From Hymenobacter montanus (GTDB lineage: Bacteria > Bacteroidota > Bacteroidia > Cytophagales > Hymenobacteraceae): a stretch of 64,000 nucleotides of DNA. Shown piece by piece: positions 45,192-54,116 of this stretch (positions are counted from its first letter, which is position 1; every line of letters begins with the position of its first letter). The notes beneath the pieces were generated by a model. It worked only from the letters and a program-made list of their open reading frames with translations. It ran no database searches and was not told the origin of the DNA. The DNA is taken from NCBI RefSeq assembly GCF_014699115.1, contig NZ_JACXAD010000009.1, positions 1-64,000 on the forward strand. The letters run 5' to 3'. The translations under genes and the position numbers were made by a program.

Positions 45192-47234
45192 ATGATGAGA
45201 TTTTGGTTTTGTTGTGCTCTCCTGCTTGGGCTGCTCACTCAATCGGGCCTCGCCCAACCCGAGGCCCCCACTCTGCTACCGGTACCGGCGGAACTGCGCT
45301 GGGGCCGGGGCCGCCTGAGCTTGTCGACCCCACTCAAGCTGCAGCTCGACAACTCGCCCGACCCGGCCGTAGCGGCCGCCGTCGGCCGCTTGCTGGCCCG
45401 CCTATACGGGTCGGCCAAGCCCCCGGCGACCGGGCCCGTGCTGCAAATCCGCTACGGCCGCGCGGGCCACGCCGAGCAGTTCGACGAAGAGCGCTACAGC
45501 CTGCGCGTAACACCGATAGGCGTGAGCATCGACGCACCAACGAGCCTGGGCGTGCTGCGGGCCCTGGCCACGCTCGAGCAACTACCCATTCGAGAAAAGC
45601 GCCACCCCTACCTGCCCGAAGTCGACGTTCAGGACCGGCCCCGGTTCGCGTGGCGGGGCCTGCTGATTGACGCGGCCCGGCACTTCCTGCCCGTGCCCGT
45701 CATCAAGCGCAACCTCGACGGCATGGCGGCCGTGAAGCTGAATGTGCTGCACTGGCACCTGAGCGACGACCAGGGCTTCCGGGTGGAGAGCAAGCTGCTG
45801 CCGCGCCTATCCCAGGTAGGCGGTGCTAATGGGTTTTATACCCAGGCCGAGGTGCGCGACGTGATTGAGTACGCGGCAGCCCGCGGCATTCGGGTAGTGC
45901 CCGAGTTCGACGTGCCCGGCCACGCCACCAGTTGGATTACGGCCTATCCCCGGCTGGCCTCCAACGATTCGGCTTACGCCGTACCCACCAGATGGGGCGT
46001 GCTGAACGTGGCCCTCGACCCCACCCGCGAAACGACTTATTCGCTGCTCGACTCGCTGTTCACCGAAATGACGGCGCTGTTCCCGGACCCGTACTTTCAC
46101 ATCGGCGGCGATGAGAACGATGGTCGGCAGTGGCGCCGCAACCCGCGGATTAGCGCCTTCATGCGCGCCAAGGGCTTCGTGAAGGCCGACGGCAAAACTG
46201 TAGACAAGCACCAGCTCCAAACCTATTTCAACCGCCGGGTGCTGACCATGCTGCAGAAGAACGGCAAAATAATGGTGGGCTGGGATGAAATCCTCGGGCC
46301 CGATTTGCCCAAAGAGGCCGTCGTGCAAAGCTGGCGGGGCAAAAAGGGGCTGACCGATGCCGCCCAACTGGGCCACCCGGTGCTGCTGTCGAACGGCTAC
46401 TACCTCGATTTGAACTACTCCGCTGCCAGCCACTACGCGGCCGACCCACTGCCGCCTGATACCCCGCTAACGGCTGCCGAGCAAAAGCTGGTGCTGGGCG
46501 GCGAGGCCGCCATGTGGGCCGAGTTTGCCGATTCTACCATTTTGGACTCGCGCATCTGGCCCCGGGCCGGAGCCGTGGCCGAACGGCTGTGGTCGCCCCA
46601 GGCGGCCGCCCAGGACGTGGCCGACCTATACCGACGCCTGCCAGCAGTTTCCAGCGAGCTAGAAACCCTGGGCCTGCGCCACCGCCGCGGCCCCGAACAG
46701 TTGCTGACTCAAATGGCCGGCTCCGGTAGCACCGCTCCGCTGCGCACCCTGGCCGAGGTGTTGGAGCCCGTAAAAGAGTACAAGCGCCACTTCCAGGGCT
46801 TCAAATATACCACCCAAACCCCCCTGAACCGCCTAGTGGACGTGGCCCCGGCCGAATCGGAGGTGGCCCGGCGCTTCGGCACGCTGGTGGATAGCGTGGT
46901 GGCGGGTGGGACCGGAGTAGCGGGCCGCCCCGGGCGTTTGCCCCAGCAGCTAGTGGCCCTCCGGGCGCAGCTGCTGCGGTGGCAGGCCAACGACCCGGGC
47001 CTGCAAAAGCTGCTGGCCCTTAATCCCGCTCTGCGGGAGTACGGCCCGCTTTCGACCCAGCTCGCCGCTGTTTCCCGGATATTACTCGAGCGCTTAACCC
47101 AGTTGCAAACCGGCCAACCGCCAACGGTGGCGTGGCGGTCCGCCGCCCGCGCCACCCTCAATGCCGCCGAGGCCCCGGCCGGGCAGGCGGAGCTGGCCAT
47201 CGTGCGGGCCGCACGCAAGCTGGCCGGCGTCTGA
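45192..47234 (+). CDS. Beta-N-acetylhexosaminidase, glycoside hydrolase family 20
   Basis: Secreted or periplasmic enzyme of 680 residues removing terminal N-acetylhexosamine from chitin oligomers, peptidoglycan fragments or glycans. The signal peptide is at about 1–21. The GH20b-type N-terminal alpha/beta domain spans about 25–145. The TIM barrel begins at PRFAWRGLLIDAARHF, with NVLHWHLSDDQGFRVE and the catalytic pair D307-E308 in HIGGDEND. The C-terminal 150 residues are an extra helical region. The two ATGs at 45192 and 45195 are equivalent. No carbohydrate-uptake genes are adjacent. Confidence 0.93.
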   Translation: MMRFWFCCALLLGLLTQSGLAQPEAPTLLPVPAELRWGRGRLSLSTPLKLQLDNSPDPAVAAAVGRLLARLYGSAKPPATGPVLQIRYGRAGHAEQFDEERYSLRVTPIGVSIDAPTSLGVLRALATLEQLPIREKRHPYLPEVDVQDRPRFAWRGLLIDAARHFLPVPVIKRNLDGMAAVKLNVLHWHLSDDQGFRVESKLLPRLSQVGGANGFYTQAEVRDVIEYAAARGIRVVPEFDVPGHATSWITAYPRLASNDSAYAVPTRWGVLNVALDPTRETTYSLLDSLFTEMTALFPDPYFHIGGDENDGRQWRRNPRISAFMRAKGFVKADGKTVDKHQLQTYFNRRVLTMLQKNGKIMVGWDEILGPDLPKEAVVQSWRGKKGLTDAAQLGHPVLLSNGYYLDLNYSAASHYAADPLPPDTPLTAAEQKLVLGGEAAMWAEFADSTILDSRIWPRAGAVAERLWSPQAAAQDVADLYRRLPAVSSELETLGLRHRRGPEQLLTQMAGSGSTAPLRTLAEVLEPVKEYKRHFQGFKYTTQTPLNRLVDVAPAESEVARRFGTLVDSVVAGGTGVAGRPGRLPQQLVALRAQLLRWQANDPGLQKLLALNPALREYGPLSTQLAAVSRILLERLTQLQTGQPPTVAWRSAARATLNAAEAPAGQAELAIVRAARKLAGV

Positions 47235-47585
47235 GCCAACTTTGTAGCCATCGTTGAAATAGCATTTCGGGAAATCTCCCAAGCTGGGTGTTCACTTTCT
47301 CTGCTTGGGCCTGGTTCTTCTTGTTCGAGAATAAAGACAGTCAGAGGGCTAGCCGGCAAACTCAGGGAAGAGACTACGCTATGCGAGGCCGGTTGCGGAA
47401 ATCCTGCCAGGTGCAACAGCAGCGGTGATCGTCGGATTCTACCCGGCAAAAGGGCCTTCGCCCGGCCGAGGAGGCAGAATCAGACATAAGACCATGCCTG
47501 GGAGGAAGAAACTCCATCTGGCATTGCAGCTTAGGCTAACTTACCCGTTACACAAATTAAATTATTTTGCATCAAAACTTCTTTT
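47235..47585. other. Intergenic region upstream of the membrane-protein gene
   Basis: About 350 bp without a supported gene. It contains a weak hairpin near 47278–47312 (CCCAAGC… GCTTGGG) that could end the GH20 transcript. The last 60 bp before the GTG start are AT-rich, as expected for a promoter. Confidence 0.4.
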
Positions 47586-49304
47586 GTGCCATCAATTCCA
47601 TTGAATGCGTTAAGGCTTTCGCCGTTGCGGCTGGCGCTGCTGGGCTTGCTATTGTTCGCTTTGCCATATAGCATACTACTGGCGCATAGCTACCTAACTA
47701 TCGATGACAATCTGGATACCGAGCTCAGTATCCCCTATTTGCTGGTCCGTCATGGAGTAGCTTTCAATTACGATACGAAGGCGGTAGTGCCAGCCATCAT
47801 GAATGGCCTGCCACGCAATGCGCTCCGCTCTGGCCTGAGCCCCACCATTGGTTTGTTTGCACTGTTGCCACCCTGGGCGGCATACCTGGTGCACCAGGCG
47901 CTGGTTCGACTGCTTGGTCTGCTCGGCATGTACGCGCTGTTGCGGCGAGAATTCCTTGTCGAAAAGCGTTCCTCAGTGCTGGCGGCGGCGCTGGCGTTAT
48001 GCTGGGCCGTGCTACCGATGTACACTATTTATGGGGTGTCGGTGCTGGGGCAGCCAGCGCTGCTCCTGGCGTTTCTGGGGTTACGGCACGGGCCGGCGCG
48101 GTGGTGGCACTGGGTCCTTATTGTGGGGTTTCCGCTTTGGAGCATGTTCGTATTCGTGGGGCCGTTCATACTGGCGGCGTTGGGCGGCTGGTGGCTCTGG
48201 GACTGGGGGCGCACGCGCCGACCCAATGGGCGCTTTCTAGCGGGCTTGGTACTGCTGCTGGTAGGATATCTGGTGGTGGAATGGCGCCTGTTTTACTCGC
48301 TGCTGGTAGCCAAACAATTCGTACCGCACCGCCTCGAGTTCGATATGGCCCAGCTGACGGACATGAGTTTACAGGCTGGGCTACAGAGCGCGGCCCAGTT
48401 TTTCCTGTTTGGGCAGTACCACGCCAGCCGATTCCTGCGCGGGGCGGTGCTGCTGGCCGTAGTAGTGGCCGTGGTGCTGGCACCCGCCGGGCAACGAGCC
48501 GGGCGGCTAAGGCGTTTCGCGCCCTGGCTGGTAGCCTTGGCTGGTATAGCCTTGTTCAGTGGCTTCTACCCACAGCTGGTGGCGCTGGCCCAAACCCGCC
48601 TGCCGCTACTGGTGGCCTTCAACTTTGGCCGTTTTCACTTCCTGACGCCCTTGCTGTGGTTTCTGCTGCTGGCCCTGGCGCTGCGCTGCTTGCCGGGCCG
48701 CTGGCAGGGGGCAGTGTTGGGCTTACAGCTGCTAATAGGGCTCGGGATGAACCCGGAATGGCTCAACAACCTGCGCGAGCTGGCCGGCCGCCCCAACCCG
48801 CACGAGCCCAACTACACCGCCTACGTAGCTCCGGCCCTGTTTCGGAAAGTGCAGCAAGCCATCGAGCGGCAAACCGGCCTGGCCCCGGCCCAGTACCGGG
48901 TGGCCAGCCTGGGCTTGCCGCCGGCCGTGCCGCAGCTCAACAATTTCTACACCATTGACTCCTACCAAAACAACTACCCGCTATCGTACAAACACCATTT
49001 CCGCCCTGTTATAGCCGGCGAGCTGGCTAAGAGCCCGGACCTGCGCCGCTACTTCGATGCCTGGGCCAACCGCTGCTACCTGTTTTCGGCGGAGCTGGGC
49101 AAGAACTTCCGGGTGGGGGCCGCTCCCCCGCGCGTGGTGCAAGATTTCGACTTCGATGCCGCCGCCTTCCGGCAGCTAGGCGGGCGCTACGTCCTATCGG
49201 CCGCCCAGTTGGCCACGCCCGCCCGCAGCGGCCTACGGCTGGCCGGCGTGTTCGAGCAGCCCGGGGCTTACTGGCGCATCTGGCTGTATGAGGTGACTAA
49301 GTGA
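47586..49304 (+). CDS. Polytopic membrane protein (GT-C-like, resembling DUF6044)
   Basis: A 572-residue protein with about ten hydrophobic helices and an early acidic loop motif, HSYLTIDDNLDTELSIPYLL. Its position after TM1 recalls the Asp motif of GT-C glycosyltransferases. The last 170 residues are soluble and extracytoplasmic (NFYTIDSYQNNYPLSYKHHF). The pattern resembles DUF6044 proteins of unknown function. An envelope-polysaccharide role is plausible but unproven. The start codon is GTG at 47586, and the gene stands alone. Confidence 0.65.
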   Translation: MPSIPLNALRLSPLRLALLGLLLFALPYSILLAHSYLTIDDNLDTELSIPYLLVRHGVAFNYDTKAVVPAIMNGLPRNALRSGLSPTIGLFALLPPWAAYLVHQALVRLLGLLGMYALLRREFLVEKRSSVLAAALALCWAVLPMYTIYGVSVLGQPALLLAFLGLRHGPARWWHWVLIVGFPLWSMFVFVGPFILAALGGWWLWDWGRTRRPNGRFLAGLVLLLVGYLVVEWRLFYSLLVAKQFVPHRLEFDMAQLTDMSLQAGLQSAAQFFLFGQYHASRFLRGAVLLAVVVAVVLAPAGQRAGRLRRFAPWLVALAGIALFSGFYPQLVALAQTRLPLLVAFNFGRFHFLTPLLWFLLLALALRCLPGRWQGAVLGLQLLIGLGMNPEWLNNLRELAGRPNPHEPNYTAYVAPALFRKVQQAIERQTGLAPAQYRVASLGLPPAVPQLNNFYTIDSYQNNYPLSYKHHFRPVIAGELAKSPDLRRYFDAWANRCYLFSAELGKNFRVGAAPPRVVQDFDFDAAAFRQLGGRYVLSAAQLATPARSGLRLAGVFEQPGAYWRIWLYEVTK

Positions 49305-49542
49305 CCAGGTCCTGATTTGATTTCTATGGCTCTTCCTTACATTGGGATACTAGAGCAAGCCCAAAACAGCCGGGACTTTAGTGAAGGAGTGTCTACGAAA
49401 AACGGGGGCATTGATGGGAGGCTATTTCGAGGGGCTAGCATAGCGTACTCCATTTCGGGAGAATCAGCAAAAGCTGTTTAATGATTTCTAGTTTGCTCGC
49501 CTCCCTCCTACTTTCACGAGATGCCGCTCTTATCTTGGTAGT

Positions 49543-50154
49543 ATGCAAGCAGAAATTACCCAAGCCCTGGCCAATCTCGACTTCACGGCCATCGATTTTG
49601 AGACCGCCAACGAACGCCGGGCCAGTGCCTGCGCCGTGGGGGTGGTACGGGTAAGTGGCGGGCAAATTGTCGAGACCTACCAGACCTTGCTTCGCCCCCG
49701 TGAGCTGCGCGTGGACTGGCGTAACTTTCAGGTGCACGGCATCGCCGAGGCCGACTTGCACGCCGCCCCTAGCATTGCCGACGCCTGGGCCAACCTGCTG
49801 CCCTACCTGCACCGTCAGCCGGTAGTGGCCCACAACTCGGCCTTCGACGTAAGCGTGCTCGAACACACCCTGCGCGACCACGACCTGCCCATTCCGGCCT
49901 TTCACTGCCTGTGCTCGGTGAAGCTAGCCAAAGCGGCCTGGCCGTACCTGCAACGCCACAAGCTCGACCACGTAGCGGCTCATTTCGGCATCCCCCTTAA
50001 CCACCACGACGCCCTTTCCGACGCGCGAGCCTGCGCTGAGATTACCGTACGGGCCCTGCGGTCGGGCCGGCCCTTGCCCCTGTGCTTCAAGCAGCGCGAA
50101 CTCACGGCGGGGCTGGCTCGGCGGGTGGCCCGGATAACGCTGCCCCACGCGTAA
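49543..50154 (+). CDS. 3'-5' exonuclease, DnaQ-like DEDD family
   Basis: A 203-residue exonuclease of the type found in DNA polymerase III epsilon subunits and stand-alone nucleases. Exo I is AIDFETANERRAS (D18, E20), Exo II is VVAHNSAFDVSVL near 93–105, and Exo III is HHDALSDARACAEI, with the histidine typical of the DEDDh group. There is no polymerase-binding tail or BRCT domain. It is probably a repair or RNA/DNA end-trimming enzyme. It is a single gene, convergent with the large outer-membrane protein gene. Confidence 0.92.
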   Translation: MQAEITQALANLDFTAIDFETANERRASACAVGVVRVSGGQIVETYQTLLRPRELRVDWRNFQVHGIAEADLHAAPSIADAWANLLPYLHRQPVVAHNSAFDVSVLEHTLRDHDLPIPAFHCLCSVKLAKAAWPYLQRHKLDHVAAHFGIPLNHHDALSDARACAEITVRALRSGRPLPLCFKQRELTAGLARRVARITLPHA

Positions 50155-50203
50155 ACCAGAGCCGTTTGGCACCGTGGGGTTGTGGGCGAACCGCGAATAA
50201 ACC

Positions 50204-53200
50204 TTAGAACAGCACCGCCACCTGCATGCGGCCCGTGTGCACCGTGTTCAGCCCGTTGGCCTTGCGGCCGTCGTAGGCCAGGGTGATGTTCAGGCCGTTG
50301 CTGAGGCGCTGCTCCACGTTCAGGTTCCAGGTGAAGTTGCTGCCGGGACGCAGCGCGTTCAGGATTTCGATGGCCACGACGGAGTTGGGGTTGGTACCGT
50401 CGAATTGGACGCGGGTGTAGCGGGTGCCCGCCGTCACGGTGCGCTTGTTTACCTGGCTGAGCCGGGTTTCCAGGCCCAGCTCGTCGAAGTTGCCGGGGTT
50501 TAATTCCGCTTCGGGGCCGTCGAGCGTATTTTGCTTGAAGGTGTGCAGGTAGGTACCGGTGAGGCGCAGCGAAGGCGTGGGCTGGTAGCTGATTTCGGGC
50601 TGAACGGCGTAAATCAGCAGGCGGTAGTTGCGGGTGAGCAGGTAGCTGCTATTGGATTCGCGAATGTCGCGCGTGCCGGTAATACGGCCCGTAAACGACG
50701 TGGCCAACGTACGCCGTACCAGCAGACTTTGGGTGCTCAGGTTGCGCCGGTCCGAGCCCTGCGTTACTCCCTGCGCCAGCAAGGTTTTCTGCTGCGTTTG
50801 CTGGATGGTGAACTCGGCCCCAAAAATGGGATTGGACCGGTTGAAGTAGAGGGTATTGCGCAGTAACTGATTGAAGGCCAACAGCTGGTCGTCTTCTTTC
50901 CCAAAGCTAAAGGGGCTGAGGCGCGAAAGTAGGGAGGGGTCGGTGGTACGACGGTCGACGGTGATGCTGCTGAGCGTGGCAAAGCGCGCCACCACGGCAC
51001 GCCAGCCCCCGGCTTCGCGCCAGCCGCGCGGGGCCGCCGCGGTAAGCCGGTAGCTGAGCCGATTGGTAAACGCGGTCAGGTAGTCGGCCGTGGGCAAGTA
51101 CACCTTAATGTAAGTGCGGTACTGCGCGTCCGGGGTTTGGGCCTCAAAGAACTCGTCCTTTTGCTGAAGGCCGTCGCCATTAGTATCCACGTAATAGTGG
51201 GTGCCCTGACCGGCGGGTACGGGCAGGAATGAATAGTCCCGCTTCAGCTCGCGGCCGGTGGCTACGCTGTAGCTTAGCTCGGAGCGAACTTGGTTTTGCA
51301 GCAGGCCGGCGTTGTAGAACACCTGCCCCAGTACCGTACGGTTGCGGGCCAGCCCCAGCGAATCAAGGTCGCGGTAGGTAGCCAGGACCCGAATGTCCTG
51401 GGTCTGGCCCAGCCGCGAGGCCATCGTGCCCTGCCAGGTTTGGGCGGTGCCGCGCAGCTGCAGGGCCTTCTGCTCGCGGTTAGGGGCCTGGTCGCGGCGG
51501 TAACTGTAGTCGAGGCGGAACTGGGTGCGGGCCGAGTCGCGGCTCTGAACGAACACGTTGTGCTCGTCGAAGTAATTGGCCGAGCGGATGGTATCGGTGG
51601 AGGTGGAGCTCACGCGGTTCTTATCGAAGCGGTAGGTATAGCCAGGCACGAGTTTGCCCCCTACGAACCGCCCCGTGGCTTCGCCCCGCGCCCAGTTGGA
51701 ATGAAAGCGGCCGGCATCCGAGCTGAGCACGAATAGAGAGCCGCGCACTTCCAGGTTGCCCAGCTTCTGGGCGGCATCCAGCCAGTGCTGCAGGCCGCTC
51801 ACCTCCCCGGGCCGGAAGCGTCGGCTAACGCGGTAATTGATGCTGTTATTAAGGTCCTTGGCCAAGCCCAGGCTGAAATTAAAGATGTTATCCTCACGGT
51901 TATTTAAAGCGCTGCCGTTGGCTTGTAAAGAGTTGGTGGCGCTCCAGTTGCGGTCAAACTCAATGTCCCGGTAACGGTCAATCGGGGCAAAGCGCTTGCC
52001 CGTGTATTCGTAGTCGAGGGTCGAGCGCAGGCGGTAGTTGCGCAGCACGCCCGCCGCCAGGGCGCGGGGTAGGCGGCGATTCTGCACCACGTAGCCCACG
52101 CGCAGGGCCCCGTCCTGGTCGCTTTCGGGCGAAAACCGGTTGCGGTCGAGGCGCGACTGGGCGGCATCCACAAACACGGTCGTGCTGCTATCAACTTGGT
52201 AGCTAATCCCTGCCGTCACTAGCTGCTTGAGCACCGGCGTGGGGATGAGACGGATGGGTTGGTAGCGGCCCTGACCGGGACCCACGTACTCGTACACGCG
52301 GCCATTGGAGCTGCCAAACCGGGTGCTGAGCTGATAATCGCCTTTCCCCTGACCCACGTCCGTGAAACGCACCGTGTAGGAGCCCCGGATGGAGTCGACG
52401 GGCGTGGTGCTGCCGACGTACGTGAACACCGGCACCCGCTGCGGGCGGCCCGGCAGCAGCACCAGGTCGCGGTGGTATTGCACCACGCGGCGGTCGTATC
52501 TGGTCGAGTCCCCGCCCGGCACCTGGGCGACGGGCACGTTACCGGCTTCCCGCAGCCGCACCCGCTGGAGGCTGTCCAGATTGAGATTGGGGGCATTGTC
52601 GGGGTTGTCGGCCTCCTGGTAGAAATTGCCATGCACGCTCAGCCGGCCCACCTGCTGGTAATGGCTCGCGGCCACCAACGAGCGGGCGTAGTTGAGGTCC
52701 GAATACTCAAAGTCAATCTTAATCCGCGAGTTGCGGGTGATGAGGTGGCGCGGCGTAAAGGTTACTTCGGCCAGGTTGTAGTCGATGGTGTAGTCGGCAT
52801 CGAAGCCCCTGGTTTGCAGGCGGCCATCGAGGTACACCCGCTCCGAGTTGGCCAGCACAATGATAAACTGCTCGCCGTTGGGCCCGCCGAGGCGGTACGG
52901 ACCCTGCACGTTCTCGATAGGGGACACGTTAAGGCTGGCAAATTTCCCTTTGGCTACCCCGCCCGCCACCGAGGTTGAAGAGCGCCATTTCAGGCCCTTC
53001 TGAACGCCCGAGCTGCTCACGGTAGCCCCGGCAACCGTTCCTTGGTCGCCCGGGGGCGGCGCAGCGGCTCCGCTCAACCTCTGCCGGTCAGGGTCAGCGA
53101 GTTGAGGCTGACTGATAGCCGGTGGATTAAGCGTGGCCGGCGAGGGACCCGGCAGACCATTGGGCAGTTGCCCCGCCACCCCGTTCAAAAACACGGCATT

Positions 53201-54043
53201 CGAGACGCCCGGCGCCGCTCCAAAGCCGGCCAGCCCGGCCATGGGCGGCCCAAAATTGGCCTCCGCCGCCGCACCCTGGATGTTTTTGTAGTAGCGCAGG
53301 AAGTAGTCGGGCCGGTTGCGCAGCACCACGTCGCCGGCCGTCAGGTTCCAGTTCGGGTTGGTGAGGGTGATGTAAATCTTATCGAACTGCTGGAGCTGCT
53401 GGGTGTTGCCCTCGGGCTGGAACGGCACATTCTGGTCGCTGATGGCCGCGGTGAGGTTGATGTTCTCGGCCAGCTTGCCTTCCAGCTGCAGGTTCAAGGC
53501 CGAGTTCACAAACACGTTCTGGGTGTTGCCAAAGCTAATGCCGCGCGCTAGGTTGCCGGTCTTGCTGATGCCCGGGGTGCTCAGAATCTGCTCCTTCACC
53601 GAAAAGTCCTCAAACCGCATCACCCCTTGCCGAAAGCCTAAGGTGTCCATCAGCGTCAGGGGCCGGCGGTAGCGGGCGGTCGACAAGCGCAGCGGCAGCA
53701 CCCGGTAGCACAGCAGCAGCGAGTCGGGCCGCGGAGTGCCGCCGTTGTCGTGGGGCGCGGGCCGCACCCAGCGGTAGAGGTCGGTGCGGGCGTCGTAAGT
53801 CACCACCTGGCCGTTGGCGGCCACCGACGAAGGCACCACGGTGAGCGTGTCGGTAAGGGCAAAGGTCGTCGTGTCGCGGCCCAGGCTCAGGCGCACGTAG
53901 CGGCAGCGCCGGGTGCTCGGCGGGGAGGCTGCTTCCCCCCGCCGGGCCGGGAGCCCCTGGGCGGCGGCCCACTGGCCTAAAAACAGCAACGCCGCAACGA
54001 GCAGGCCCGCGAAGGGGAAGCACAGGCGTAAGCGACGAATCAT
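50204..54043 (-). CDS. Very large outer-membrane beta-barrel protein, function unknown
   Basis: A 1279-residue exported protein. The signal peptide is at about 1–30 (ending AAAQG). A conserved segment follows near residues 125–250 (ISFGNTQNVFVNSALNLQLE, DQNVPFQPEGNTQQLQQFDK, LTAGDVVLRNRPDYFL), then a Pro/Gly-rich insert. A second conserved block has ERVYLDGRLQTRGFDADYTI and EVTFTPRHLITRNSRIKIDF. The rest is rich in alternating aromatic strands and ends in a strand with a terminal Phe (RMQVAVLF), as in outer-membrane barrels. ATG 54043 begins the signal peptide. It lies 73 bp downstream of a giant histidine kinase gene. Confidence 0.7.
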   Translation of the reverse strand: MIRRLRLCFPFAGLLVAALLFLGQWAAAQGLPARRGEAASPPSTRRCRYVRLSLGRDTTTFALTDTLTVVPSSVAANGQVVTYDARTDLYRWVRPAPHDNGGTPRPDSLLLCYRVLPLRLSTARYRRPLTLMDTLGFRQGVMRFEDFSVKEQILSTPGISKTGNLARGISFGNTQNVFVNSALNLQLEGKLAENINLTAAISDQNVPFQPEGNTQQLQQFDKIYITLTNPNWNLTAGDVVLRNRPDYFLRYYKNIQGAAAEANFGPPMAGLAGFGAAPGVSNAVFLNGVAGQLPNGLPGPSPATLNPPAISQPQLADPDRQRLSGAAAPPPGDQGTVAGATVSSSGVQKGLKWRSSTSVAGGVAKGKFASLNVSPIENVQGPYRLGGPNGEQFIIVLANSERVYLDGRLQTRGFDADYTIDYNLAEVTFTPRHLITRNSRIKIDFEYSDLNYARSLVAASHYQQVGRLSVHGNFYQEADNPDNAPNLNLDSLQRVRLREAGNVPVAQVPGGDSTRYDRRVVQYHRDLVLLPGRPQRVPVFTYVGSTTPVDSIRGSYTVRFTDVGQGKGDYQLSTRFGSSNGRVYEYVGPGQGRYQPIRLIPTPVLKQLVTAGISYQVDSSTTVFVDAAQSRLDRNRFSPESDQDGALRVGYVVQNRRLPRALAAGVLRNYRLRSTLDYEYTGKRFAPIDRYRDIEFDRNWSATNSLQANGSALNNREDNIFNFSLGLAKDLNNSINYRVSRRFRPGEVSGLQHWLDAAQKLGNLEVRGSLFVLSSDAGRFHSNWARGEATGRFVGGKLVPGYTYRFDKNRVSSTSTDTIRSANYFDEHNVFVQSRDSARTQFRLDYSYRRDQAPNREQKALQLRGTAQTWQGTMASRLGQTQDIRVLATYRDLDSLGLARNRTVLGQVFYNAGLLQNQVRSELSYSVATGRELKRDYSFLPVPAGQGTHYYVDTNGDGLQQKDEFFEAQTPDAQYRTYIKVYLPTADYLTAFTNRLSYRLTAAAPRGWREAGGWRAVVARFATLSSITVDRRTTDPSLLSRLSPFSFGKEDDQLLAFNQLLRNTLYFNRSNPIFGAEFTIQQTQQKTLLAQGVTQGSDRRNLSTQSLLVRRTLATSFTGRITGTRDIRESNSSYLLTRNYRLLIYAVQPEISYQPTPSLRLTGTYLHTFKQNTLDGPEAELNPGNFDELGLETRLSQVNKRTVTAGTRYTRVQFDGTNPNSVVAIEILNALRPGSNFTWNLNVEQRLSNGLNITLAYDGRKANGLNTVHTGRMQVAVLF

Positions 54044-54116
54044 GCGGTAAAGGTCAGGGTTGACGCTTAACGACGAACGCGGGTCGTTTCGTGCCGGGGC
54101 GGCATCCGAGCTGGCA

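Noticed and set aside
47999..48958. 319-codon open frame on the plus strand in another phase
   Set aside because: It overlaps the polytopic membrane-protein gene completely and is Gly/Ala/Arg-rich without hydrophobic or domain pattern.
49349..49370. TAGAGCAAG as another IS630-type end
   Set aside because: It matches only GAGCA and then diverges, and no partner end or TA duplication is present nearby.
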